Shown: positions 1 to 6,388 of the stretch, one piece after another | Position numbering within the stretch: the stretch's first letter is position 1 | Layout of the letters: every line of letters starts with the position of its first letter | NCBI GenBank assembly: GCA_044356305.1 | Contig: JBIKWM010000027.1 | Location: 1 to 43,316 of the forward strand | From: JBIKWM01 sp044356305 | GTDB taxonomy: Bacteria > Bacteroidota > Bacteroidia > UBA10329 | DNA: 43,316 nt | Reading direction: 5' to 3' | Notes under the pieces: model-generated | What the model was told of the DNA's origin: nothing | Database searches by the model: none | Seen by the model: the letters and a program-made list of their open reading frames with translations, nothing else | Program-made: the position numbers and the translations under genes

Positions 1-210
1 TCCATGTGTGATCTGTGGGGTTCCGGGACCGATCTGTCAGGTTCCGCCAGCAATCTGTGGGGTTCCTTGGGTGATCTGTGGGGTTCCGGAACCGATCTGC
101 CAGGTTCCGCCAGCGATCTGTGGGGTTCCATGTGTGATCTGTGGGGTTCCGAGACCGATCTGTCAGGTTCTGTCACTAATCTGTAGGACTCCTTGACCGA
201 CTCAGTTCGC
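1..210. repeat. 21-bp tandem repeat array, cut by the left edge
   Basis: The core ATCTGT (or a close variant) recurs at 11, 32, 53, 74, 95, 116, 137, 158 and 179, with a decayed copy at 200, so the step is exactly 21 bp with no indel. A typical unit is GATCTGTGGGGTTCC plus six variable bases. A 63-bp superperiod is visible: units 1, 4 and 7 share TGTGGGG with a TGTGAT or GGTGAT lead, units 2, 5 and 8 have CAGGTTC, and units 3, 6 and 9 have a CAGC- or CACT-type lead. Since 21 is a multiple of 3, several frames stay open on both strands (for example a seven-residue DLWGS-containing repeat on plus), which is not evidence of coding. It lies 3' of the minus-strand gene ending at 339. Positions 211-338 show nothing I can identify. 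Confidence 0.9.
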
Positions 211-338
211 GACACTCCCCACCAATTTCAATGCTGCGATCCATTTCAGCCCCTAAGAAGGAAGTCAGCTATTGCCTCAGGTGCGGCTTAGTAGGGCCCA
301 ACCATGCTCAGGACAGCCATCAACAACCAGTTCGCCAT

Positions 339-1043
339 TCACTTCCCCGCCACAAACATGCACGGCCGTTTGGCCAGATCCGGGCGGTGGGTGCGCCATT
401 CGCCCACGGTCATGGTGCGTATCTGCTCGGTGGGCAGGGTTATGTCCACCGCCACGCATAGCCTGATGTCCTGGCCAAGGTGCCTCAGGGCATCATCCAG
501 CAGGGCCATGTTGCGATACGGGGTTTCCATAAAGATGTAGCTGCCTCCCGTGCGCCTCATGGCGGCATCCATGTCGCGCAGGGCCTTGGTGCGCTGTGCC
601 CTGTCAATGGGCAGGTAGCCTATAAAGCTGAACTGTTGGCCGTTCAGTCCGCTGGCCATCAGCGCCATCAGTATGCTGCTCGGCCCCACCAGGGGCACCA
701 CGCGCAAGTTCATCTGCTGTGCCTGGGCTATCAGGCGCTGGCCCGGGTCGGCCACACCGGGGCAGCCCGCCTCGCTCATCAGTCCCACATCGTGGCCCTG
801 CAGCAGTAGCCCTATGGGGCCGTCCAGCACATCCGCCTCGTTGTCCTTGTCGGACACAATGAGCTCCAGCTCATCAAAACTCCCCTTGTATCCCCATGCC
901 CTCAAAAATCTGCGGGCGGTGCGCTCGTTCTCCACCACCACATGGCGCAGGCGGTCCATCACCTCAAGGTTGTAGGCCGGCAGCAACCGCTGGGTGTCCT
1001 GCTCGCCCAGCCAAACCGGAAACAGATACAGCGTACCGCTCAT
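339..1043 (-). CDS. SAM-dependent methyltransferase, RsmI-like (tetrapyrrole methylase fold)
   Basis: A 234-residue protein of the tetrapyrrole (corrin/porphyrin) methylase superfamily that contains RsmI, the 16S rRNA C1402 2'-O-methyltransferase. The motif SEAGCPGVADPG at residues 90-101 corresponds to the RsmI SDAGTPxxxDPG segment that helps bind S-adenosylmethionine. A second conserved stretch, VPLVGPSS, follows near residue 115. It is shorter than typical RsmI (about 280 residues), and its N-terminus lacks the canonical VPTPIGN. It therefore resembles the second, short RsmI-like paralogue found in many Bacteroidota, whose substrate is unknown to me. The ATG overlaps the stop of the upstream phosphatase gene in an ATGA (1040-1043), so it is probably translationally coupled and co-transcribed with dnaA. 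Confidence 0.85.
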   Translation of the reverse strand: MSGTLYLFPVWLGEQDTQRLLPAYNLEVMDRLRHVVVENERTARRFLRAWGYKGSFDELELIVSDKDNEADVLDGPIGLLLQGHDVGLMSEAGCPGVADPGQRLIAQAQQMNLRVVPLVGPSSILMALMASGLNGQQFSFIGYLPIDRAQRTKALRDMDAAMRRTGGSYIFMETPYRNMALLDDALRHLGQDIRLCVAVDITLPTEQIRTMTVGEWRTHRPDLAKRPCMFVAGK

Positions 1044-1498
1044 CTCAGGGTGTTGCGCAACAGTTGCCCAACGGCATCATCCAGCATGAGGTACAGCGCC
1101 CTGAAGCCATCCATCTCGCCATAGTATGGGTCGGGCACCTCGCTGGCATCGGGCAGCAGCAGGCGCACCTTCTGGCGTTGGGCCTCTGTGCGGGCCAGGG
1201 CCAGGGTGTTGCGCAGGTTGCTGCGGTCCATCACCAGAATATGGTCGAAGGTATCAAGGTCGGTTGCTTTAAGTTGCCGCCCTCTCAGGCCCGAGATGTC
1301 CATTCCATGTTCGGCCAGGGCCTGCTGTGCCCTGCGGTCGGGGGCTTCGCCCACGTGATAGTCGGCCGTTCCTGCGCTGTCCACTTCTATGTTCAGGCCC
1401 GCCTCTGCGGCCCTCTGGCGCAGTATTCCCTCTGCCATGGGCGAGCGGCATATGTTGCCCAGGCACACCATCAGCACCCGGGTGGGCGGGGCATGCAT
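1040..1498 (-). CDS. Low-molecular-weight protein-tyrosine phosphatase
   Basis: A 152-residue cytoplasmic phosphatase. The P-loop CLGNICRS (residues 12-19) is the C-x5-R-S signature, with C12 as predicted nucleophile and R18 binding phosphate. The late VPDPYYG motif near residue 123 carries the general-acid aspartate. Length and motif order match the LMW-PTP family, which hydrolyses phosphotyrosine; arsenate reductases share the fold, but the DPYYG motif favours a phosphatase. Its start overlaps the dnaA stop by one base (TGATG at 1500-1496), and its stop overlaps the next start in an ATGA. A three-gene operon led by dnaA is the simplest reading; the physiological substrate cannot be told from sequence. 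Confidence 0.93.
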   Translation of the reverse strand: MHAPPTRVLMVCLGNICRSPMAEGILRQRAAEAGLNIEVDSAGTADYHVGEAPDRRAQQALAEHGMDISGLRGRQLKATDLDTFDHILVMDRSNLRNTLALARTEAQRQKVRLLLPDASEVPDPYYGEMDGFRALYLMLDDAVGQLLRNTLR

Positions 1499-2934
1499 CA
1501 GTGCGGGCGGATGAGCCTGTCCAGCTCATCAATGTATCCTTTGAAGCGCTTGTCGGTCTCCATCAGGTTGTTCACCGTGCGGCACGCATGCAGCACCGTG
1601 GCATGGTCCTTACCGCCACACTGCATGCCTATGGTGGCCAGCGAGCTCTTGGTAAGGCTCTTGGCGTAATACATCGCTATCTGTCGGGCCTGCACCACCT
1701 CGCGCTTGCGCGTCTTCGACTTCATCAGCTCAATGGGCATCTCGAAGTAGTCGCTCACCACCTTCTGTATGAAGTCGATGCTGATCTCGCGGGCCGTGTT
1801 CTTCACAAACTTGTCAATCATCTTCCTGGCAAGGTCCAGGTTGATGGCCTTCTTGTTCAACGATGCCTGTGCAAGCAGCGATATGAGCGCCCCTTCCAGC
1901 TCGCGTATGTTGGTGCCTATGCTGTAGGCCAGATACTCCACCACATCATCGGGCATCTCAATGCCATCGTGATACAGCTTCTTGCGCAGTATCGCTATCC
2001 TCGTCTCCAGCTCTGGGTTGCCCAGATCGGCCGACAGGCCCCACTTAAAGCGCGACAGCAGCCGCTGCTCCATGCCCTGCAGCTCCACTGGGGCCTTGTC
2101 GCTGGTCAGTACTATCTGTTTCCCGTTCTGGTGCAGGTGGTTGAATATGGCGAAGAACACATCCTGCGTCTTCTCCTTGCCCGCGAAGAACTGCACATCG
2201 TCCACTATCAGCACATCTATCATCTGGTAGAAGTGCAGGAAATCGTTGTGCGTGTGGTTGCGCAGCGAGTCGACAAACTGATGGGTGAACCGCTCGCTCG
2301 ACACGTAGAGCACCGTCTTATTGGGGTGCTGCTCCTTCACTTCAATGCCTATGGCGTGCGCCAGGTGGGTCTTGCCCAGTCCCACCCCGCCATATATCAG
2401 CAGCGGGTTGAATGCAGTGCCTCCCGGTTTGCCTGCCACGGCAAATCCGGCCGAACGGGCCAACCGGTTGCAGTCACCTTCAATGAAATTGTCAAACGTG
2501 TAGCTCGGGTTCAGCTGACTGTCAACCGTCACCGGCTTAAGGCCCGGTATTATGAACGGGTTCTTGATGGCCCCTTGGCGGTTCAGGTCCACAGGCATGG
2601 CCACAGGCTCATTGCGCGTGGTGGCCGAGTTGGCCGGCACCTTCACCGAGAAAGGCTTGCCGTTGGCATAGGCATTCTCCATGATGATGGAGTACTCCAG
2701 CCTTCCCTCCGCCCCGAGTTCCTTCTTTATGGTCTTCTTGAGCAGGGTCACATAGTGTTCCTCGATCCACTCATAGAAGAACTGGCTGGGCACCTGGATG
2801 GTGAGCACGTTGCCCTCCAGCTTAATAGGTACAATCGGCTCGAACCATGTCCTGAAACCCTGATACGGCACATTGTCCCGTATTACCTTCAAGCAGTTCT
2901 CCCAGACCTCCTTACAATCCTTGTTCAGCACCAT
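1498..2934 (-). CDS. dnaA: Chromosomal replication initiator DnaA
   Basis: A 478-residue DnaA, full length. Domain I covers about residues 1-85 and ends in a variable linker rich in V, A and N. The AAA+ domain has Walker A GGVGLGKT (182-189) and Walker B VLIVDDVQ (241-248), followed by a sensor and arginine-finger region containing EQRLLSRFKWG. Domain IV has the DnaA-box recognition signature CGGKDHATVLHA starting at residue 439. DnaA binds and melts the replication origin and can act as a transcription factor. The start MVLNKDCKEVWENCLKVI fits the family N-terminus. It heads a tightly packed minus-strand cluster with the phosphatase and methyltransferase. I see no clear DnaA-box cluster in the 260 bp upstream, so the origin is not placed. 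Confidence 0.98.
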   Translation of the reverse strand: MVLNKDCKEVWENCLKVIRDNVPYQGFRTWFEPIVPIKLEGNVLTIQVPSQFFYEWIEEHYVTLLKKTIKKELGAEGRLEYSIIMENAYANGKPFSVKVPANSATTRNEPVAMPVDLNRQGAIKNPFIIPGLKPVTVDSQLNPSYTFDNFIEGDCNRLARSAGFAVAGKPGGTAFNPLLIYGGVGLGKTHLAHAIGIEVKEQHPNKTVLYVSSERFTHQFVDSLRNHTHNDFLHFYQMIDVLIVDDVQFFAGKEKTQDVFFAIFNHLHQNGKQIVLTSDKAPVELQGMEQRLLSRFKWGLSADLGNPELETRIAILRKKLYHDGIEMPDDVVEYLAYSIGTNIRELEGALISLLAQASLNKKAINLDLARKMIDKFVKNTAREISIDFIQKVVSDYFEMPIELMKSKTRKREVVQARQIAMYYAKSLTKSSLATIGMQCGGKDHATVLHACRTVNNLMETDKRFKGYIDELDRLIRPH

Positions 2935-3194
2935 GTAGTCAGATAATGATGGGTTAACATTTGACCTTCAACTTATTCCGAAATGGGTTCTGGGCAGGGT
3001 CCCGTTCCCTTTCGGACGAAGGCAAAACTTTGGAAAAAAAAGAGGAAAAAAAAACCGTTCACCCCTTGTTTATCAAAAATGTTTGATGCACTATCCGCCA
3101 CTGAAAAAAGGGGGTCAGCGGTTCACCTGACCACAGGCCGCCCCCGATTCGGCACAAGGGGCCGCATACTGTCTCACACCTATCTTTGATTACC
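2935..3194. other. Divergent intergenic region between dnaA and the thioesterase gene
   Basis: About 260 bp that must hold the dnaA promoter (leftward) and the thioesterase promoter (rightward). It contains a purine-rich, A-rich tract at about 3031-3055 and one weak DnaA-box-like sequence, TTATCAAAA near 3069, which differs from TTATCCACA at two positions. I find no convincing cluster of DnaA boxes, no hairpin terminator and no RNA gene. A rightward -7 element is listed separately. Confidence 0.6.
3181..3188 (+). promoter_or_regulatory. Bacteroidota-type -7 promoter element (TATCTTTG)
   Basis: TATCTTTG matches the Bacteroidota sigma-A -7 consensus TAnnTTTG. It ends only 6 nt before the ATG at 3195, so transcription would begin at or next to the start codon, giving a leaderless or nearly leaderless mRNA. 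No TTTG -33 element sits 19-21 bp upstream. The identical octamer precedes dxs and yidC. Confidence 0.55.
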
Positions 3195-3632
3195 ATGGAA
3201 AGACCTGTCACCGCCTTTGTGCACCGTTGCAAGTTGCGCCCAAGGTACTCTGAAGTGGACCGCATGGGTTATGTTTATTATGGCAACTATGCCGCCTATT
3301 TCGAGGTGGCCCGCGTAGAGGCCATCAGGGCGTTGGGCATATCGTATGCCGAGGTCGAGGAGCAGGGTGTGCTCATGCCTGTGTCGCGCTACGAGATCAA
3401 GTATCTGTTCCCTGCCTTTTATGACGAGGAGCTCACCATAGTCACCGAGGTGCGCGAGCGCCCTCGGGCAAGGGTAACGTTCTACTACCTCACATATAAT
3501 AATGAGGGCCGTCTGATCAACGAGGCCCTTACCGAGATGTGTTTCATAAACCGCCACACCAACCGCCCACAACGTGCCCCGCAGACACTTGTGGATGCAT
3601 GGGAAAAGGTGATGGGCCCCGAGGTCAGGTGA
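3195..3632 (+). CDS. Acyl-CoA thioesterase, YbgC/4-hydroxybenzoyl-CoA type (hotdog fold)
   Basis: A 145-residue single-domain hotdog thioesterase that would hydrolyse short or aromatic acyl-CoA thioesters in the cytoplasm. The YbgC/4HBT signature is visible: D22 in RYSEVDRMGYVYYGNY is the predicted catalytic aspartate, followed by the NY pair (31-32) and FEVAR. The ATG at 3195 was chosen over an in-frame TTG at 3186, because the TTG lies inside the probable promoter box and adds only three residues. In Bacteroidota a gene of this type is often next to dnaA. It converges on the peptidase gene with just 6 nt between stops. The family is clear; the physiological substrate is not. Confidence 0.9.
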   Translation: MERPVTAFVHRCKLRPRYSEVDRMGYVYYGNYAAYFEVARVEAIRALGISYAEVEEQGVLMPVSRYEIKYLFPAFYDEELTIVTEVRERPRARVTFYYLTYNNEGRLINEALTEMCFINRHTNRPQRAPQTLVDAWEKVMGPEVR

Positions 3633-3638
3633 GTGCTC

Positions 3639-4550
3639 TCACAACCGCTCCATCAGGTAGCGGTACATGGCCAGCATAGAGTCGATGTCGGCCAGGTGCA
3701 CCTTCTCATCGGGCGTGTGCACATGCTGTTCCGCTGCCCCGATGAAACACCATTGGATAGGGTAGGGGCTACGCTGAAGTTCTGTCCCATCACTGCCACC
3801 GGCCCCTTCCACCTCGAGCTGGAACGGGATGCCTGAGGTTCGCGCCAGGGCAATGATCCTGTCAACGTACTTTTTCCGTGGAAGGCCGCTGTCGCGCATC
3901 GAGATGGCCACTCCCTTTCCTGGACGCACACCCTCCGTGACCCATGTGATATCGCTTATCAGGGCCTGGGTGATCCCATACCTATTATATGGGATGGATG
4001 CCATGTGGCTCACAGCCCCGCCCATGTGCTCCTCGCGTGTGCTGAACACAATGATGCCATCGGTCAGGGTCTCGGCCAGCCGCAGCGCCACCCATACACC
4101 CAGACGGTTGTCCAGGTAGCAGCATTGAACGTGGTTGCGCGTCAGGCGGAAATCGGGTCTGAACGTCAAAGAGGTGCCGCGGTCAATGAGTCGGGTGGCG
4201 CGGTATGTGGCCTCGCCATCCTTCACTTTCAGCCTTGCCTCCACATGGCCCTGCGAATCTGAACCCACCAGCTCCAGCCCATCCTTCAGTACTTGCCCTC
4301 CTATCCTGACCAGTTGCCTACCGTAGCGCACTGTGAACCCGATGCTGTCCATGTGCGCAAACACAGCCGTGCGCGGGCTATCTCCGAAAACCAGGATGAT
4401 GTTCTCCTCCAGGTCCCCACCGCTCAGCACCTTGGGCTGTACTTTCCATCCATGGCTGTGTTGGGCTATGTGGTCAAGCACAAAGGCGGTCATTGCCCCC
4501 TCATCGGCCGATGGGGCATGGATCGAACACAGTTGTTTCAGTAGTTCCAC
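3639..4550 (-). CDS. M42-type metallo-aminopeptidase (M20/M28/M42 clan)
   Basis: A 303-residue zinc- or cobalt-dependent peptidase. Metal-ligand motifs occur in the expected order: HMD (66-68), YLDNRLG with D147, the catalytic TREEHMGG with E173 and E174, SDIT (199-202), and a late GAAEQHVHTPDEKV that supplies the final histidine. Insertion of a small domain between HMD and the second aspartate fits M42 aminopeptidases, though at 303 residues it is shorter than the usual 340-360. The start is GTG at 4550; the next ATG (residue 20) would remove the conserved LLKQLCSIHAPSADE segment. It lies 13 nt downstream of the divIC-like gene and is probably co-transcribed with it. The substrate peptide is unknown. 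Confidence 0.85.
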   Translation of the reverse strand: MELLKQLCSIHAPSADEGAMTAFVLDHIAQHSHGWKVQPKVLSGGDLEENIILVFGDSPRTAVFAHMDSIGFTVRYGRQLVRIGGQVLKDGLELVGSDSQGHVEARLKVKDGEATYRATRLIDRGTSLTFRPDFRLTRNHVQCCYLDNRLGVWVALRLAETLTDGIIVFSTREEHMGGAVSHMASIPYNRYGITQALISDITWVTEGVRPGKGVAISMRDSGLPRKKYVDRIIALARTSGIPFQLEVEGAGGSDGTELQRSPYPIQWCFIGAAEQHVHTPDEKVHLADIDSMLAMYRYLMERL

Positions 4551-4563
4551 GTGGCCGATGGGC

Positions 4564-4851
4564 TCAACGGCCGCTGAAGATGAATATCTCTTCGTCCTCG
4601 CGCTTCATAAGGTACTTCTCGCGGGCCAGCTTCTCAAGCATGATGTGGTCGTTCTGCAGCACGCTCAGCTCCTCTTTGCCCTTGGCAATCTCATTTTGAT
4701 AGAATTCGCGCTCGTGCTCAAGCTTGGCCAGTTTCATCCGCGCCTTCACCTGATTGATGACGTTGTCCTGATCAATGAACAGCATCCATACCACAAACAG
4801 GGTGGTGGTCACCACATACTTGTTGCTCACAATGCTCAGAACGCGCTTCAT
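4564..4851 (-). CDS. Septum formation initiator, DivIC/FtsB-like
   Basis: A 95-residue bitopic membrane protein. A short cytoplasmic N-terminus (MKRVLSIVSNK) precedes one transmembrane segment (about residues 12-27, VVTTTLFVVWMLFI). A periplasmic coiled coil rich in K, E and L follows (about 30-80), with an LAREKYLMKREDEEIF tail typical of the DivIC/FtsB family. Such proteins join the FtsQ/FtsL subcomplex that recruits and activates septal peptidoglycan synthesis. It is the first gene of a minus-strand pair with the M42 peptidase and is transcribed divergently from the act-cox operon. The family call is firm; the symbol is withheld because DivIC and FtsB cannot be separated by eye. Confidence 0.88.
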   Translation of the reverse strand: MKRVLSIVSNKYVVTTTLFVVWMLFIDQDNVINQVKARMKLAKLEHEREFYQNEIAKGKEELSVLQNDHIMLEKLAREKYLMKREDEEIFIFSGR

Positions 4852-4952
4852 ATCGGCTCCAAAAGTGCATCAATTATGGGTGATTTGATGAGAATGGGGT
4901 GACCTGTTTTTCACACCGTTCACTGTTGATCAGGCCATTATCATCTCTCGAT

Positions 4953-4973
4953 AATTTAGAACGAATCTAAATT
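4953..4973. promoter_or_regulatory. Perfect inverted repeat in the divIC/actA divergent region
   Basis: AATTTAGA and TCTAAATT form perfect 8-bp arms around a 5-bp ACGAA spacer, a 21-bp dyad. It lies 43 bp upstream of the probable -7 box of the act operon and about 100 bp from the divIC-like start. No T tract follows, so it does not look like a terminator; a dimeric regulator operator is more likely. The AT-rich arms with TTAG/CTAA resemble metalloregulator sites in general form, but I cannot name the protein. Confidence 0.5.
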
Positions 4974-5016
4974 GGATGGATGATGCGATCGGCCTCCTGA
5001 TGGTGAGCGATTCCTA

Positions 5017-5024
5017 TATTTTTG
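5017..5024 (+). promoter_or_regulatory. Bacteroidota-type -7 element of the act-cox operon (TATTTTTG)
   Basis: TATTTTTG matches TAnnTTTG and ends 55 nt before the actA ATG. No good TTTG -33 box is visible at 19-21 bp spacing. It is the only such match I noticed between the 4953-4973 dyad and actA. Confidence 0.5.
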
Positions 5025-5079
5025 CAGCGGCCTGAAAGAGGCCTGTGTAAGCCCAAAACAAGCCGCAAACCCAGCGTTG

Positions 5080-6339
5080 ATGGACAAAGGACGCATCTCA
5101 GGGACACTCAAGGCCATTCAGGCCCTACTCCTTTTCGCAGCTCTTTTCGTGGCCACGGCATCGGCCTCAGCACAGGACGGTGAGAAGCTTTTCAAACAGA
5201 ACTGTGCCTCGTGCCACAAAGTTGACGACACCAAGCTGGTGGGTCCGGGTCTCAAAGGTGTTTTTGACCGCGTGCCCCAACCTGCCGAGGCATGGCTGAT
5301 CAAGTGGGTGAAGAACTCCTCGGCCATGATCGCCAGTGGCGATGCCTATGCCGTTAAGATCTTTAACGAGAACAACAAGAGCCAGATGACCGCGTTCGAG
5401 TACCTCTCGGACGATGAGATTAAGGCCATCCTCAACTATGTGAAGGCGCCCCCCGCTCCCGCGGCTGCTGCAGCCCCTGCCGATGGTGGTGCTGTTGTTG
5501 ATGGCCCAAAGGCCACAGACGCCATGAGCGATGATACCATGCTCTTAGTGCTTGGTCTCATTGCTGTTCTGCTACTTGTCCTCGTTGCGGTCCTCGGCAG
5601 CGTGAGCGGGTCGCTTGAGGCTCTGGTTAATGATAAGAACGGGTTACCGGCCCCTGAGCGTCATCCTTTCAGCCTTGGCAGGGTGATGTCCAAGAACAAG
5701 GGTCTGACGGCTGTCGCTATCCTGTTCCTGTTGTTGGCAGGCGGCAAGGCCGGCTACGATTGGCTCTTGGGCGTAGGCGTGTACGAAGGCTATCGCCCCG
5801 AACAGCCCATCAACTTCAGCCACAAGATTCACGCGGGTCAGAACGGCATCAATTGCGTCTACTGCCACACGGCCGCAGAGAAGGGTAAGAATGCAGGCAT
5901 ACCGTCTCTTAATGTGTGTATGAATTGCCATACCTATGTGGATCAGGGCCCGAGTGGCAAAGGCGAGATCGCTAAGATTTACGCTGCCCTCGATTTCGAC
6001 CCTGCCACAAAGACCTATGGCCCTAACACCAAGCCGGTGAAGTGGGTACGCATACACAACCTGCCCGATCTGGCCTATTTCAATCACTCTCAGCACGTGG
6101 TTGTCGGTAAGATTGAGTGCCAGAAGTGTCATGGCGAGGTGCAGGACGAGGCGGTTCTGGCGCAGAATGCCCCACTGACCATGGGCTGGTGCATCAACTG
6201 CCACCGCGAGACATCAGTACAGACGGCTGACAACGCATACTATGATGACTTCATCAAGCGTCACAAAGGCAAACTGGACGGTGAGGCCATCACAGTAGAT
6301 AAGATCGGTGGCCTGGAGTGCGCCAAGTGTCACCATTGA
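5080..6339 (+). CDS. actA: Alternative complex III subunit ActA, multiheme cytochrome c
   Basis: A 419-residue periplasmic multiheme cytochrome of the quinol:cytochrome c/oxygen electron-transfer complex ACIII. A signal or anchor segment ends near residue 31. A class I-type monoheme domain follows with CASCH at 42-46. Two hydrophobic segments sit near residues 150-175 and 207-230. The C-terminal domain then carries CVYCH, CMNCH, CQKCH, CINCH and CAKCH, giving six CxxCH motifs in total. Classical ActA is described as pentaheme, so the N-terminal monoheme domain is an addition or fusion. ATG 5080 is used; the in-frame TTG just before it adds one residue. First gene of actABCDEF-coxBA, 49 nt before actB. 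Confidence 0.95.
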   Translation: MDKGRISGTLKAIQALLLFAALFVATASASAQDGEKLFKQNCASCHKVDDTKLVGPGLKGVFDRVPQPAEAWLIKWVKNSSAMIASGDAYAVKIFNENNKSQMTAFEYLSDDEIKAILNYVKAPPAPAAAAAPADGGAVVDGPKATDAMSDDTMLLVLGLIAVLLLVLVAVLGSVSGSLEALVNDKNGLPAPERHPFSLGRVMSKNKGLTAVAILFLLLAGGKAGYDWLLGVGVYEGYRPEQPINFSHKIHAGQNGINCVYCHTAAEKGKNAGIPSLNVCMNCHTYVDQGPSGKGEIAKIYAALDFDPATKTYGPNTKPVKWVRIHNLPDLAYFNHSQHVVVGKIECQKCHGEVQDEAVLAQNAPLTMGWCINCHRETSVQTADNAYYDDFIKRHKGKLDGEAITVDKIGGLECAKCHH

Positions 6340-6388
6340 TCACTCACCTGAAAGACATCAACTCTCAGATTTCGGCAAAGCTGTTGAA

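Noticed and set aside
4..196. Repeat protein encoded by the left array
   Set aside because: The period is a multiple of three, so open frames arise automatically on both strands; no start region, and no synonymous pattern favours one frame.
1327..2946. 539-residue plus-strand frame opposite dnaA
   Set aside because: Antisense shadow; DnaA motifs are intact on minus.
2935..3194. Replication origin next to dnaA
   Set aside because: Only one weak DnaA-box-like sequence is seen and no AT-rich unwinding element beside a box cluster; strand-composition skew could not be computed.
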